Source: Microbacterium terrisoli
GTDB lineage: Bacteria; Actinomycetota; Actinomycetes; Actinomycetales; Microbacteriaceae
Assembly (NCBI RefSeq): GCF_030866805.1
Contig: NZ_CP133019.1
Span: forward strand, 2,542,001 to 2,606,000
Reading direction: 5' to 3'
DNA length: 64,000 bases
Under the pieces are notes generated by a model. The model was not told where the DNA came from. It was given only the letters and a program-made list of their open reading frames with translations, and made no database searches. The translations under genes were made by a program, and so were the position numbers. Position 1 is the first letter of the stretch, and each line of letters begins with the position of its first letter. Below, one piece after another: positions 19,253 to 28,341 of the stretch.

Positions 19253-20440
19253 CTATCGCACCGTCGCGATCGCGTCGGTGCTCGTGCGCCCGATGCGCTG
19301 GCGGCGGGTGCGGTCCGCGGTCGACCAGCGGGTCGAGCCGGGCCGGCGCGCCTCGCGCACGAGCGTCGTGACGGTGCCGCGGCAGATGGTCTCTTTGATT
19401 CTCGCGCCGGCCCAGCCGGTGGCCCGCAACGCACTGGCCGTGTCGTCGGCATGGGCGTACTGGAACACGCCGTCGCGCCGCCCGAGGCTCACGCACTGGG
19501 CCACGAAGCCCGGCGTCACCGGGGCCGGCGCCTCGCCGTGCACATGGGCCAGCACGGCCTCGGCGGCGTTCGCACCCAACGGCCCGGCGAGCTGGCAGCT
19601 CATCCGGCGGGGCGTGTCCGAGGCGACCATGGCGTCGCCGGCCGCCACGATCCGTTCGTCGTCGATGCTCGTGAGGGTCTCGTCGGTGCGCAGACGCCCC
19701 GCGGCATCGGTCGACAGCCCGCTGCGCGCCGCCAGCCGGGGAGCAGCGAACCCGACCGCCCAGACGACGACTTCGCCGGCCACCGTCCGCCCGTCGCGCA
19801 GCCGCACGCCGGCCGCGGTGACTTCGGTCACGCGTGCGTCGGCGCCGTCCCACACCGCCACGCCCATCTTCTGCAGGCGCCGCGCGATCGCACGGCGGGT
19901 TCGCGGGTGCAGGCTGGGTGCCAGCACACCGCCCGTGATCAGGCGCACGGCGCGCCCGGCCTCGGCCAGCTCCGCGGCGGTCTCGATGCCGCTGGACCCT
20001 CCGCCCACGACCACGACCCGTGCCTCGGGTGCATGCCGCAAGGCCTCGCGCAGGCGATCGGCCTGATCGAGGCTCGAGATCGCCAATGCGAACTCGGCCG
20101 CGCCCGGAACATCGGGCGCGCGGGTGCTGCTGCCGACGGCGTAGACCAGATGGTCGTAGTGCAGTTCGGTGCCGTCCTCGAGCACGACGCGGCGTCCGGG
20201 CGCATCGATCCGTTCGGCGCTGCCCACCACCAGACGCACGCCGGGCGCCAGCACGTCGCGGAAGTCCACGACCGCCTCGCCGGTGCCCGCCGCCCGCTGG
20301 TGCAGCCGGATCCGCTCCACGAAGACCGGGCGCGGATTGACCAGGGTCACGGCGACCCGGTCCTCTCGTGTCAGACGGTCGGCCGCCATGACCCCCGCAT
20401 ATCCGCCGCCGATCACGACGACATCCACTCGCTTGTCCAC
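19253..20440 (-). CDS. FAD-dependent NAD(P)H oxidoreductase (NDH-2-like), ECF41 partner
   Basis: This 395-residue flavoprotein has the N-terminal FAD motif VVVIGGGYAGVMAADRL, the second nucleotide motif VVVVGGGSSGIETAAELAE (NAD(P)H) and the late FAD contact DERIVAAGDAM. Sequence order matches type II NADH dehydrogenase/AIF-like oxidoreductases. No membrane anchor is visible at the C-terminus, which is arginine-rich. The GTG start has GAGGAGG upstream. Oxidoreductases are standard partners of ECF41 genes, and an ECF41-type promoter sits 29-55 bases before the start, so it is a probable direct target. Confidence 0.88.
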   Translation of the reverse strand: MDKRVDVVVIGGGYAGVMAADRLTREDRVAVTLVNPRPVFVERIRLHQRAAGTGEAVVDFRDVLAPGVRLVVGSAERIDAPGRRVVLEDGTELHYDHLVYAVGSSTRAPDVPGAAEFALAISSLDQADRLREALRHAPEARVVVVGGGSSGIETAAELAEAGRAVRLITGGVLAPSLHPRTRRAIARRLQKMGVAVWDGADARVTEVTAAGVRLRDGRTVAGEVVVWAVGFAAPRLAARSGLSTDAAGRLRTDETLTSIDDERIVAAGDAMVASDTPRRMSCQLAGPLGANAAEAVLAHVHGEAPAPVTPGFVAQCVSLGRRDGVFQYAHADDTASALRATGWAGARIKETICRGTVTTLVREARRPGSTRWSTADRTRRQRIGRTSTDAIATVR

Positions 20441-20468
20441 GGTGCCTCCTCAGCTCCTGTGCACATAC

Positions 20469-20495
20469 GACGCCGCGCGGGCGTCTGGTGTGACA
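20469..20495 (-). promoter_or_regulatory. ECF41-type promoter for the oxidoreductase-sigJ operon
   Basis: On the minus strand TGTCACA (20495-20489) and CGTC (20472-20469) are separated by 16 bases. This matches the published ECF41 target-promoter consensus of TGTCACA and CGTC at that spacing. Confidence 0.8.
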
Positions 20496-20517
20496 GGGCT
20501 ACCGGAGAGAGGGCCGA

Positions 20518-20561
20518 TGAGAGACCGGGCCGTGAGAGACAGCGCCTGAGAGACAGGGCCG
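20518..20561 (+). repeat. Three tandem copies of a 14-15 base repeat
   Basis: The unit TGAGAGACNGNGCC(G) occurs three times in a row between the ispF stop and the oxidoreductase promoter. It looks like a simple slippage repeat. Confidence 0.7.
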
Positions 20562-20562
20562 A

Positions 20563-21018
20563 TCAGGCGGGGACCACCAGAGCCACCGCGTACGCCGCGA
20601 CGCCCTCCACACGCCCCGTGAAGCCGAGGCCGTCGGTCGTGGTGGCAGAGATCGTCACCGGCGCTCCCCCGAGCGCGGCCGACAGGGCCGCCTCGGCTTC
20701 GGCGCGGCGCGGCGCGAACCGCGGACGCTGCGCCTGCAGCTGCACGGCGACGTTGCCGACCGTGAAACCGGCGTCGCGCACGAGTTCATGGGTGCGCTGC
20801 AGGAACACGTCGGCGTGCGCACCCGCGTATTCGGGGTGCGTGGTGCCGAAATGCGTTCCGATGTCGCCGAGGCCGGATGCCGACAGCAAAGCGTCCACTA
20901 TCGCATGGGCGGCGGCATCCCCGTCGGAATGCCCGACCAGACCCGGTTCACCCGGCCAGCGCAGGCCAGCCAACCACAGCTCGCCGTCACCGCCGAAGCG
21001 GTGCACGTCGGTTCCCAC
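20563..21018 (-). CDS. ispF: 2-C-methyl-D-erythritol 2,4-cyclodiphosphate synthase IspF
   Basis: The enzyme forms MEcPP in the non-mevalonate isoprenoid pathway. It shows the metal ligands in GTDVHRF (Asp, His), [20 protein letters not shown], the DIGTHF loop and [20 protein letters not shown] near the end. From the GTG at 21018 it has 151 residues but lacks the first strand residues (PRVGV), which are encoded just upstream in frame. An in-frame CTG at 21048 that overlaps the carD stop would give 161 residues and a complete first strand, so the true start may be that CTG. carD-ispF is a common actinobacterial gene pair. Confidence 0.9.
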   Translation of the reverse strand: MGTDVHRFGGDGELWLAGLRWPGEPGLVGHSDGDAAAHAIVDALLSASGLGDIGTHFGTTHPEYAGAHADVFLQRTHELVRDAGFTVGNVAVQLQAQRPRFAPRRAEAEAALSAALGGAPVTISATTTDGLGFTGRVEGVAAYAVALVVPA

Positions 21019-21044
21019 CCCGACGCGGGGCAGCGCGTCGCGGT

Positions 21045-21527
21045 TCAGGACGCGAGGACCTCATCGAGCAGACCGCTGGCCTGCTCCTCATCGGTCTTCT
21101 CGGCCAGAGCCAGCTCGGAGATCAGAATCTGCCGGGCCTTGGCCAGCATGCGCTTCTCGCCTGCCGACAGACCACGGTCCTGGTCGCGGCGCCACAGGTC
21201 ACGCACGACCTCGCTCACCTTGATGACATCGCCCGATGCAAGCTTCTCGAGGTTCGCCTTGTACCGGCGCGACCAGTTCGTCGGCTCTTCGGTGAAGGGC
21301 GCACGCAGCACCTCGAACACGCGCTCCAGGCCCTCTTTGCCGATGACGTCGCGAACTCCGACCAGGTCGATGTTGTCTGCGGGCACCTCGATGACGAGGT
21401 CGCCTTGGGTGACGCGTAGCTTGAGATAGACCTTTTCTTCGCCCTTGATGACTCGGGTCTTGACTTCGGAGATCGTGGCCGCACCATGGTGCGGATAAAC
21501 GACCGTTTCGCCAACCTCAAAAAGCAT
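21045..21527 (-). CDS. carD: CarD-family RNA polymerase-binding transcription factor
   Basis: This 160-residue protein starts [17 protein letters not shown], the usual opening of actinobacterial CarD. The N-terminal RNA-polymerase-interaction Tudor-like domain (to about 70) is followed by the DNA-binding helical domain with [12 protein letters not shown] and [18 protein letters not shown]. CarD stabilises open complexes at many promoters and is usually essential. AAAGGA lies nine bases before ATG 21527. An in-frame upstream extension exists but does not match family starts. Confidence 0.96.
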   Translation of the reverse strand: MLFEVGETVVYPHHGAATISEVKTRVIKGEEKVYLKLRVTQGDLVIEVPADNIDLVGVRDVIGKEGLERVFEVLRAPFTEEPTNWSRRYKANLEKLASGDVIKVSEVVRDLWRRDQDRGLSAGEKRMLAKARQILISELALAEKTDEEQASGLLDEVLAS

Positions 21528-21675
21528 GCAGTTATATCCTTTCGGCAACCTCAAGGATACCACAGCCGGTATGTACTAAGGTTCGCCAAGCATGGCCGGC
21601 GCCGACGCCTGTCGCGCGAAGCGCGCCCGTGCACCGTAGAATGCAAAGGCACATCGTCTGCCCGTGGGAGGAACC

Positions 21676-22176
21676 GTGAAATCGCGCCTGTTCGCGTCCG
21701 TTGCCGTCAGCGTCGCCGTGATGCTCGGAGCCTCCGGCTGCGCCATGATCTCGCCGCAGGGAACGACCATTCCGTACTCGCCCGGTGACGGCATCAATGT
21801 CTCCGATGTGCAGGGTGCGCCGCTCGAGGTGCGCAACGCCCTGGTGGTGGCCACCCCCGACGGCGCTGTCGGCAACCTCATCGCCGGCGTCGTCAACATG
21901 ACCTCCGAGGACCACACGCTGACCATCCAGGTCGGCGAGGGCAGCGCGAAGACCACCCTGCAGCTGCAGGTGCCGGCGAACTCGGTCTCAAGCCTCGGCG
22001 AGAACGTCGACCCGCTGCGCATCGACGATCTGGGCGTCAAGCCCGGCGCGACGGTGAAGATCTACTTCCAGTCCGGCAGCGTCAACGGGGCCATCGCCAA
22101 CGTGCCGGTGCTCGGCGGCAACGACGAGTACCTGCGCAGCTACGTGCCCGAACCGACGCTGGCCCCCCAGATCTGA
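21676..22176 (+). CDS. Small secreted lipoprotein of unknown function
   Basis: This 166-residue protein has a signal peptide ending in the lipobox GASGC (Cys about 25), and then one beta-rich domain with no clear family name. GGGAGG at 21666-21671 precedes the GTG at 21676, and an earlier in-frame GTG at 21664 would overlap that site. It lies between carD and the phosphate two-component system, facing away from both. Proteins of this shape occur in Microbacteriaceae, but I know no assigned role. Confidence 0.8.
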   Translation: MKSRLFASVAVSVAVMLGASGCAMISPQGTTIPYSPGDGINVSDVQGAPLEVRNALVVATPDGAVGNLIAGVVNMTSEDHTLTIQVGEGSAKTTLQLQVPANSVSSLGENVDPLRIDDLGVKPGATVKIYFQSGSVNGAIANVPVLGGNDEYLRSYVPEPTLAPQI

Positions 22177-22219
22177 TCTCGGCCTGATCGCCGTCCGGTC
22201 CCGATCGGTCCCCCGGCGG

Positions 22220-22903
22220 TCAGCCCTCGAAGCGGTAGCCGAGACCGCGGATGGTCACGAGCATCACCGGGTCCTTCGGGTGCATCTCGATGCGTGAGCG
22301 GATGCGCTTGATGTGGACGTCGAGGGTCTTGGTGTCGCCGAAGTAGTCGCTGCCCCAGACCCGGTCGATCAGCTGACCGCGGGTGAGGACGCGTCCCTCA
22401 TTGCGCATCAGCACCTCGAGCAGTTCGAATTCCTTCAGCGGCATGCTGATCTCATCGCCGTCCACGGTCACGGTGTGTCGGTCGATGTCCAGCCTGACCC
22501 GCCCGCCGCTGAGGATCCGTTCGTCGAGGTCCTCATCAGCGGCCGCACTGCGTCGCAGAACCGCCCGTATGCGCGCGAGCAGCTCGCGGGTCGAGTAGGG
22601 CTTGGTGACGTAGTCGTCGGCACCGAGCTCGAGCCCCACGACGATGTCGACCTCGCTGTCTTTGGCCGTCAGCATGATCACGGGCACCGCACTGGTGGTG
22701 CGGATCTGCCGGCACACCTCCGTGCCGGGCATGCCGGGCAGCATGAGGTCCAGCAGGACGATGTCTGCCCCGGCCGCGTGGAACTTCTCCAGCGCGGTCG
22801 GTCCGTCTTCGGCGATGTCGACGTCGAACCCTTCACGACGCAGCAGGTACGCCAGCGGGTCGGCGAGGTCCGGCTCGTCCTCGACGATCAAGACACGGGT
22901 CAT
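22220..22903 (-). CDS. regX3: OmpR/PhoB-type response regulator RegX3 (phosphate response)
   Basis: This 227-residue regulator has a complete receiver domain (acidic pocket E8-D9-E10, phospho-acceptor D52, T79, K101 in TKPYS). A winged-helix DNA-binding domain follows (LKEFELLEVLMRNEGRVLTR, RVWGSDYFGDTKTLDVHIKR, IRGLGYRFEG). It overlaps the sensor kinase by four bases (ATGA) and lies next to phoU, so it is assigned as RegX3/PhoP of the phosphate system. It is expected to bind the GTTCACC direct repeats seen before phoU and pstS. Confidence 0.9.
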   Translation of the reverse strand: MTRVLIVEDEPDLADPLAYLLRREGFDVDIAEDGPTALEKFHAAGADIVLLDLMLPGMPGTEVCRQIRTTSAVPVIMLTAKDSEVDIVVGLELGADDYVTKPYSTRELLARIRAVLRRSAAADEDLDERILSGGRVRLDIDRHTVTVDGDEISMPLKEFELLEVLMRNEGRVLTRGQLIDRVWGSDYFGDTKTLDVHIKRIRSRIEMHPKDPVMLVTIRGLGYRFEG

Positions 22904-24096
22904 GCGGTGGTGTCCTTCCGTGCAGTCTTCTTCTTGCTCTTCTTCTTGGTCTTGCGGTCCTCAGCCTCGTCGTGGTCGGGACCGGGCACGGCCAGCGGGA
23001 GTCGGATCGTGAAGGTCGACCCCTGGCCGGGGCGCGACCACAGCCGTACCTCGCCGCCGTGACGTTGCACGGCGTGCTTGACGATCGCCAAGCCCAAGCC
23101 CGTGCCGCCGGTGCGGCGCGAGCGCGCCTGATCGGCGCGGTAGAAGCGTTCGAAGACACGCTCCTGATCGGCCTCGGCGATCCCGATGCCCTGATCGGCC
23201 ACCGAGATCTCCACCACCCCGTCCTGGCTCTTGACCCCCAGGCCCACGTGCGACCCGCGTGGAGAGTAGGCCACCGCGTTGGCGACGAGGTTGTCGACGG
23301 CCTCACCGAGCGCCTGCGGGTCGCCGTGCACGTGCACACCGCGCTCTCCCCCGCGCCGCAGCTCGACGCCGGCGGCATCGGCCGACGTCGAGTGCGCCTC
23401 GATGGCGGCGACGATCAGCTCGTCCACGGCGATGTCGCGCATCGTGGCGGGCTCCTCGGACTGCAGGCGCGACAGGCTCATGATGCGGGTCGTGAGCGTG
23501 CCCAGGCGCACGGCTTCGGCGTGCAGCCGCTGTGCGAAGGCGCGCACCTGCGCGGGATCGTCGGCAGCCGACTCGACGGCTTCGGCGAGCAGCACCACCG
23601 CCCCCACGGGCGTCTTCAGCTCGTGGCTCGTGTTGGCCACGAAATCGCGGCGCATCTGCTCGACGCGCTCCTGCTCGGTCACGTCGCGCAGCACCATGAG
23701 GATGAGCCGGGACGTGATCGCCCGCACCCGCACCGAGACTGCGCGCTGATCGGACGGGCGCCGCTGCAGCCGCATCGTCACCGGTGCCGTCGCTGTGCCC
23801 GCGCGCGCCGCCCGGGCGAGCAGCGCGAGCTCTTCTGTGGGCAGAGTCCTCCCCTCGGCGAGCCCATATGCGCCGGCGGGAATGGATGCCGCGACCACGG
23901 TGCCCGACGGATCCACGATCACCGCCGGGTCATCCAGTCCGGCCAGCACGTCGCGCGCGCCGTCGGGCACGTCGTTCGACGCGTGCACCATCGCAAGATC
24001 CCGCGCCCGGTACGCCGCGCCCACCACGAGTGCGACCGATCCGCCCAGAAGCACTCCGATGAGCAGCGCGAGCAGCGCCAGCTGCGGAGTGTCCAT
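22900..24096 (-). CDS. senX3: Phosphate-sensing histidine kinase SenX3
   Basis: This 398-residue kinase has one or two N-terminal helices (about 5-30), a PAS-like domain (LDDPAVIVDPSGTVVAAS), the phospho-acceptor H158 in NTSHELKTPVGAV, and a full ATPase domain with N (DNLVANAVAYS), G1 (VADQGIGIAEAD) and G2 (GGTGLGLAIVKHA) boxes. A lysine-rich tail closes the protein. It has SenX3/PhoR architecture and is cotranscribed with regX3. The start at 24096 is supported by TACGCT six bases upstream (leaderless geometry). Confidence 0.9.
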   Translation of the reverse strand: MDTPQLALLALLIGVLLGGSVALVVGAAYRARDLAMVHASNDVPDGARDVLAGLDDPAVIVDPSGTVVAASIPAGAYGLAEGRTLPTEELALLARAARAGTATAPVTMRLQRRPSDQRAVSVRVRAITSRLILMVLRDVTEQERVEQMRRDFVANTSHELKTPVGAVVLLAEAVESAADDPAQVRAFAQRLHAEAVRLGTLTTRIMSLSRLQSEEPATMRDIAVDELIVAAIEAHSTSADAAGVELRRGGERGVHVHGDPQALGEAVDNLVANAVAYSPRGSHVGLGVKSQDGVVEISVADQGIGIAEADQERVFERFYRADQARSRRTGGTGLGLAIVKHAVQRHGGEVRLWSRPGQGSTFTIRLPLAVPGPDHDEAEDRKTKKKSKKKTARKDTTA

Positions 24097-24102
24097 GCAC
24101 CC

Positions 24103-24108
24103 AGCGTA
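24103..24108 (-). promoter_or_regulatory. -10 box (TACGCT) of leaderless senX3
   Basis: TACGCT on the minus strand ends six bases before the senX3 ATG, so the transcript should start at the start codon. Confidence 0.5.
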
Positions 24109-24168
24109 GGGCGCGCGCGCCGCCCGCCCCGGACGAAATCCACCGCGACCGTCGTCTCGGCGCGCAGA

Positions 24169-24201
24169 GTTCACCCGGGCGGCACCATCCGTTAACCTTC
24201 G
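24169..24201 (+). promoter_or_regulatory. PHO-box array between senX3 and phoU
   Basis: Three consecutive 11-base units, GTTCACCCGGG, CGGCACCATCC and GTTAACCTTCG, lie in exact phase. The first matches the actinobacterial PHO-box consensus and the third keeps its GTTNACC core. RegX3/PhoP is the expected binder, and it may act on both divergent genes. Confidence 0.7.
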
Positions 24202-24278
24202 ATGGCGAAGATCGCCTGGTCGCCGGCGCTCTCTCGCCCGACCTGAGTCATCCCGATCCGAAGAAACGGTGCCATCGC

Positions 24279-24941
24279 ATGCGCGAAGTGTTCCATCAGT
24301 CTCTGGAAGAAGTCCAGACACGCCTGGTCGAGATCTCCGACCTCGTCGCCGTCGCCATCGAGAAGGCCACCACCGCGTTCGGCACGAGCGATGTCACGCT
24401 GGCCGAAGAGGTGATCGACGCCGACAGCATCATCGATGACAAGGCCGTCGCGCTCGACGAGCTGGCCATCGAGATCCTGGCCCGCCAGCAGCCGGTCGCC
24501 CGCGACCTGCGCATCGTCGTGATGAGCCTGCGCGTGAGCGCATCTCTTGAACGCATGGGCGATATCGCCGAGCACATCGCGCAGCTGACGCGCATGCGCT
24601 TTCCGGAACGGGCGATCCCGAAGGGTCTGAAGTCCACGTTCACGAAGATGGGCGCCCTCGATGTCGAGATGGCGCAGGCGCTGACCGAACTGCTGCGCAC
24701 CGAAGACCTGCAGCTGGCAGAGCAGATCCGCAACGCGGACGATGCGATCGACGATCTGCACGTCGCGGTGTTCGAGAAGGTGCTCAGCGACGGCTGGAAG
24801 GGCGAGGCCGGCGCCACCGTCGATGCGACGCTGGCCAGCCGCTACCACGAACGGTTCGCCGACCACGCCGTGTCGGTCGCCGGCAAGGTGCTCTACCTCG
24901 CGACCGGCGACTGGGCGGCCGACGTCGACGACGTCGAGTGA
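24279..24941 (+). CDS. phoU: PhoU phosphate signalling regulator
   Basis: This 220-residue all-helical protein has two PhoU repeats. The start MREVFHQSLEEVQTRL and the metal-binding E/D-rich motifs (ADSIIDDKAVALDE, SLERMGDIAEHIAQ, then the second-repeat RYHERFADHAVSV) are typical. PhoU links the Pst transporter to the SenX3-type kinase and keeps it inactive when phosphate is plentiful. It is divergent from senX3 over the PHO-box array. The ribosome-binding site is weak (GAAGAAACGG). Confidence 0.92.
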   Translation: MREVFHQSLEEVQTRLVEISDLVAVAIEKATTAFGTSDVTLAEEVIDADSIIDDKAVALDELAIEILARQQPVARDLRIVVMSLRVSASLERMGDIAEHIAQLTRMRFPERAIPKGLKSTFTKMGALDVEMAQALTELLRTEDLQLAEQIRNADDAIDDLHVAVFEKVLSDGWKGEAGATVDATLASRYHERFADHAVSVAGKVLYLATGDWAADVDDVE

Positions 24942-24954
24942 TAGCGCCGCGGCG

Positions 24955-25701
24955 CTACTTGCCCTGGTTGGCCACGGCTGCAGCCCCCGCGGCGGCGGCG
25001 GCCGGGTCGAGATACTCCCCCGGACCCAGCGGAGCGAGGTTCTCACCCAGGCGGTACACGAGCGGGATGCCGGTGGGGATGTTCAGCGCCGCGATGTCGT
25101 CGTCGCTGATGCCGTCCAGGTGCTTGACCAGGGCACGCAGCGAGTTGCCGTGCGCGGTGACCAGCACGGTCTTGCCGGCCTGAAGGTCGGGCACGATCGC
25201 CCCGTGCCAGTACGGCAGCAGCCGGTCGATCACGAGCTTGAGCGACTCCGTGCGGGGGATCTGACCGTCGATGCCGACGTAGCGGGGGTCGTGCGCCTGG
25301 CTGTACGGGTCGTCGTCGGCCAGCTCGGGCGGCGGCACGTCGAACGAGCGGCGCCAGAGCATGAACTGCTCCTCGCCGAACTCGGCGAGGGTCTGCGCCT
25401 TGTCTTTGCCCTGCAGAGCGCCGTAGTGGCGCTCGTTCAGCCGCCACGAGCGCGTGACGGGAATCCACAGCCGGTCGGCGGCATCCAGAGCGATGTTCGC
25501 GGTCTGGATCGCGCGGCTGAGCACGGACGTGTGCACGATGTCGGGCAGCAGTCCCGCCTCGGTCAGCAGCTCGCCGCCGCGCTGGGCTTCGGCCTTGCCC
25601 TGGTCGGTCAGGCGCACATCGACCCAGCCGGTGAACTGGTTGGACTTGTTCCACTCGCTCTGGCCATGGCGCAGCAGGATCAGCGTGTACGGGGCGGTCA
25701 T
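24955..25701 (-). CDS. gpmA: 2,3-bisphosphoglycerate-dependent phosphoglycerate mutase
   Basis: This 248-residue glycolytic enzyme has the histidine-phosphatase motif [18 protein letters not shown], then [12 protein letters not shown] and [15 protein letters not shown] with the second catalytic His. ATG 25701 fits the family start and is preceded by TAAACT with a seven-base gap and no ribosome-binding site. The C-terminal tail is alanine-rich. It is convergent with phoU. Confidence 0.95.
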   Translation of the reverse strand: MTAPYTLILLRHGQSEWNKSNQFTGWVDVRLTDQGKAEAQRGGELLTEAGLLPDIVHTSVLSRAIQTANIALDAADRLWIPVTRSWRLNERHYGALQGKDKAQTLAEFGEEQFMLWRRSFDVPPPELADDDPYSQAHDPRYVGIDGQIPRTESLKLVIDRLLPYWHGAIVPDLQAGKTVLVTAHGNSLRALVKHLDGISDDDIAALNIPTGIPLVYRLGENLAPLGPGEYLDPAAAAAGAAAVANQGK

Positions 25702-25708
25702 GCATGCC

Positions 25709-25714
25709 AGTTTA
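25709..25714 (-). promoter_or_regulatory. -10 box (TAAACT) of leaderless gpmA
   Basis: TAAACT on the minus strand ends seven bases before the gpmA ATG, the same geometry as at 4075 and 28463. Confidence 0.55.
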
Positions 25715-25724
25715 CCGAGATGGG

Positions 25725-26558
25725 ATGATGGACCCCGTGCATGTGTCTGTGGTCGGTCGCCCCACCCGCGGCACCACCGGCACGAACCGCCTGCGGCGCG
25801 TCGATCGCTGGATCGCCCGCAGTGCGGTGCTGCGCCGCGCCGTCGACCCACTCGTGGTCGACCTCGGCTACGGTGCGAGCGGCGTGACCGCCTTCGAGCT
25901 CGAAGCGCGGCTGCGACGCACGCGGCCCGACGTCGAGGTGCGAGGTCTCGAGCTCGATCCGTCGCGCGTCGCGCGGGCGCGCGAACAGCTGGTCGAAGTG
26001 CAGGCGGGGCGCACCACGTTCTCCCCCGACACCCGCGTCACGTTCGGGCGCGGCGGATTCGAGGTGCCGATGGCAGGCGGTCGCCGCCCGGCCGTCATCC
26101 GCGCATTCAACGTGCTGCGCCAGTACGACGAGCAGGACGTGCGGGATGCCTGGACCCGCATGGCCACGCGGCTGGCCGACGACGGACGTGTCGTGGAAGG
26201 CACGTGCGACGAGCTGGGCCGCATCTGCACGTGGGTCGCGTTCGGCTCCGACGCCGTGCCGATCTCGCTGACCGTCTCGCTCAGAGTGAAAGGGCTCGAG
26301 CATCCCTCGATCGCCGCGGAGCGGCTGCCCAAGGCCCTGATCCACCGCAATGTGCCCGGCGAGCGCGTGCACGCGTTCTTCGTGGCGCTCGACCGCGCGT
26401 GGGACCATGCGGCCCCCGTCGCCGCGTTCGGCCCCCACCAGCGCTGGCGCGCGGCGATGCAGGGCATGGTCGACACCGGCTGGCCGCTGCGGCAGCGCTC
26501 GCGCTGGCGCCTGGGCGAGGTCACCGTCCCGTGGGACGCCGTGGCACCGCTCGGCTGA
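25725..26558 (+). CDS. Class I SAM-dependent methyltransferase-like protein
   Basis: This 277-residue protein has a Rossmann methyltransferase core: [20 protein letters not shown] (motif I), then [17 protein letters not shown] (acidic end of strand 2) and [14 protein letters not shown] (post-core). The C-terminal half ([20 protein letters not shown] onward) is specific to an actinobacterial group I cannot name further. The substrate is unknown. Two consecutive ATGs (25725, 25728) are possible starts, and a GTG lies at 25737. It is divergent from gpmA. Confidence 0.75.
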   Translation: MMDPVHVSVVGRPTRGTTGTNRLRRVDRWIARSAVLRRAVDPLVVDLGYGASGVTAFELEARLRRTRPDVEVRGLELDPSRVARAREQLVEVQAGRTTFSPDTRVTFGRGGFEVPMAGGRRPAVIRAFNVLRQYDEQDVRDAWTRMATRLADDGRVVEGTCDELGRICTWVAFGSDAVPISLTVSLRVKGLEHPSIAAERLPKALIHRNVPGERVHAFFVALDRAWDHAAPVAAFGPHQRWRAAMQGMVDTGWPLRQRSRWRLGEVTVPWDAVAPLG

Positions 26559-26595
26559 CGCGCAGGCGGTCAGCGACCCGGCTGCCCTCGGCGAT

Positions 26596-27732
26596 TCACG
26601 ATTCGGCGGTGCGGCGGCGTCCGAGCCTCGGCAGACGCGGGACGGATGCCACAGATCCGGCCTCGGGCGGCACGATGACCTCTTGCGCAGCGGCGACCGG
26701 GCCGTGAGCGGTGTCGACAACGAGTTCGACCTCGAGCGGCGTGCTGCGGCGCACGAGCGCCAAGGCGATCGGCCCCTGCTCGTAGTGCATCACTGCGGCC
26801 ACGATCGTGCCGACCTCCTTCTCGCCGTCGCGCACGACATCGCCACGCACAGGCAGGGCGGAGTCGCTGCCGTCCAACTGCAGGGCCACGATCCGCCGCG
26901 GCGGATGGCCGAGGTTGTGCACCTTGGCGACGGTCTCCTGGCCGCGGTAGCACCCCTTGTCCAGGTGCACGGCGCTGCGCAGCCAGTCCGCCTCGTGCGG
27001 CAGCAGGCGGTCATCGGCGTCGGAGATGCGCGGGCGCCAGGCGGCCACGCGCAGCGCCTCCACGGCGAGCACACCCCCCAGTCGCAGAGAACCGGATGCC
27101 ACGGCCCGGGCAAGACGCTCGGCCTCACCGGCGTCGATCAGAGCTTCGGCCCAGTCGCGTTCGCTGCCCGGGTGCGGGTCTGCGGTGCTGTACGCCCAGC
27201 CTCCGACCGTGACGCCGGGCCAGGGGTCGTGCCAGACCAGCGGCACGCCGCCGGGCGCGGCGGCGTGCACGGCCTGCAGCGCGCCGCTCGTGCCGCCCAC
27301 GACGCCGTATTCGTCGCCGGCATCGCGCGGGGCGACGCGCAGCCGGAAGCGCATCTTGACCAGGAAGTCCAGCAGTCCCGCAGCATCCGTTCTGTCGACG
27401 ATGAGCCATGCGGTCGCACCATCGTCGACGATGGATGCCGCGTGCTCGACTCGTCCGGAGGGATCAAGGATGAGCAGCTCGGCGCTCTCGCCGGGCGCGA
27501 GTACGCTCACCCGCTGCGTGGAGAACGACTCGAGCCAGGTCAGCCGATCCTCGCCGGGCACGGCCAGCACCGTCCGGTCGCCGAGCGGGGCGATCGCCTT
27601 GCCCAGCGCCAGTGCGCGCTGCTCGGACAGCGGATTGCCGGTGTGCTCCAGCACACCCTCGGCGACGATCGCAGCCGGGGCTGCGTGCGCGAGCGAGGCG
27701 AAACCGTCACCGATGCCGGCCATCACTGCCAT
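26596..27732 (-). CDS. ygfZ: YgfZ/GcvT-like folate-binding protein
   Basis: This 378-residue protein has the YgfZ signature KGCYRGQE, followed by TVAKVHNLGHPPRRIVAL, and the GcvT-like folate-binding body. YgfZ helps maintain iron-sulfur enzymes in a folate-dependent way. ATG 27732 overlaps the stop of the nitrobindin-like gene (TGATG), so the two are coupled. A second ATG three codons later is also possible. A proline/arginine-rich C-terminus extends past the GcvT fold. Confidence 0.9.
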   Translation of the reverse strand: MAVMAGIGDGFASLAHAAPAAIVAEGVLEHTGNPLSEQRALALGKAIAPLGDRTVLAVPGEDRLTWLESFSTQRVSVLAPGESAELLILDPSGRVEHAASIVDDGATAWLIVDRTDAAGLLDFLVKMRFRLRVAPRDAGDEYGVVGGTSGALQAVHAAAPGGVPLVWHDPWPGVTVGGWAYSTADPHPGSERDWAEALIDAGEAERLARAVASGSLRLGGVLAVEALRVAAWRPRISDADDRLLPHEADWLRSAVHLDKGCYRGQETVAKVHNLGHPPRRIVALQLDGSDSALPVRGDVVRDGEKEVGTIVAAVMHYEQGPIALALVRRSTPLEVELVVDTAHGPVAAAQEVIVPPEAGSVASVPRLPRLGRRRTAES

Positions 27733-28331
27733 CACTGCACCTTGGCCAGGCGCGCCGAGGCGTGCGCGGCCCGCTCGGTGCCCAGTGCGGCGATGTCCCA
27801 CGCCCAGAGCAGGTGGCCTTCGACCAGGCCGTACATGCGCGACGCCGCCTGGTAGGGCTTGGCCGTCGCGGGACGCACGACGGCATCGGTCTCGATGTCG
27901 ATGCGCGGCCCGCGGATCTGACCCAGGTACAGCTCGCTCATGCCGTCGGCGTGCACGAGGGCGACTTCGATGTCGAACCCTCCTGCGTCATTGCGCAGCA
28001 GTTCGACCTCGTCGGCGGTGCGAGCCGGCGCACTCGTACGGGCCGGCAGCAGACCCGGACCGGGGTCGGCGTCGGTCTGAGGCCTCGCGAGGCGCCAATA
28101 GCCGAGCTCAGCCACCAGCGCCGTGCGGTCATCGCCCTCGCCCATCCAGGCGTCGGCGGAGTAGTTCAGATACGGCCCGCCGTCGTGGCTGAAGCTCACG
28201 CGGTGCCCGAACTCACCCGAATAATGGTGGTCGGCCGTGGCGTAGTCGATGACGCCTGTGCCCTCCCACACCCCGATCAGCCACGACAGCGGTGCGAGCT
28301 CGGCGGGCAGATCGGTCGGGATCTCGATCAC
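27732..28331 (-). CDS. Nitrobindin-like (FABP/DUF1794) heme-binding protein
   Basis: This 199-residue beta-barrel protein has the nitrobindin start motif LIGVWEGTG. Near the C-terminus it has the conserved LLWAWDIAALG then HASARLAKV, whose histidine is the heme ligand in actinobacterial nitrobindins. Family members bind ferric heme and react with NO or peroxynitrite. It is the first gene before ygfZ. Confidence 0.85.
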   Translation of the reverse strand: MIEIPTDLPAELAPLSWLIGVWEGTGVIDYATADHHYSGEFGHRVSFSHDGGPYLNYSADAWMGEGDDRTALVAELGYWRLARPQTDADPGPGLLPARTSAPARTADEVELLRNDAGGFDIEVALVHADGMSELYLGQIRGPRIDIETDAVVRPATAKPYQAASRMYGLVEGHLLWAWDIAALGTERAAHASARLAKVQ

Positions 28332-28341
28332 GTCGAGTCCG

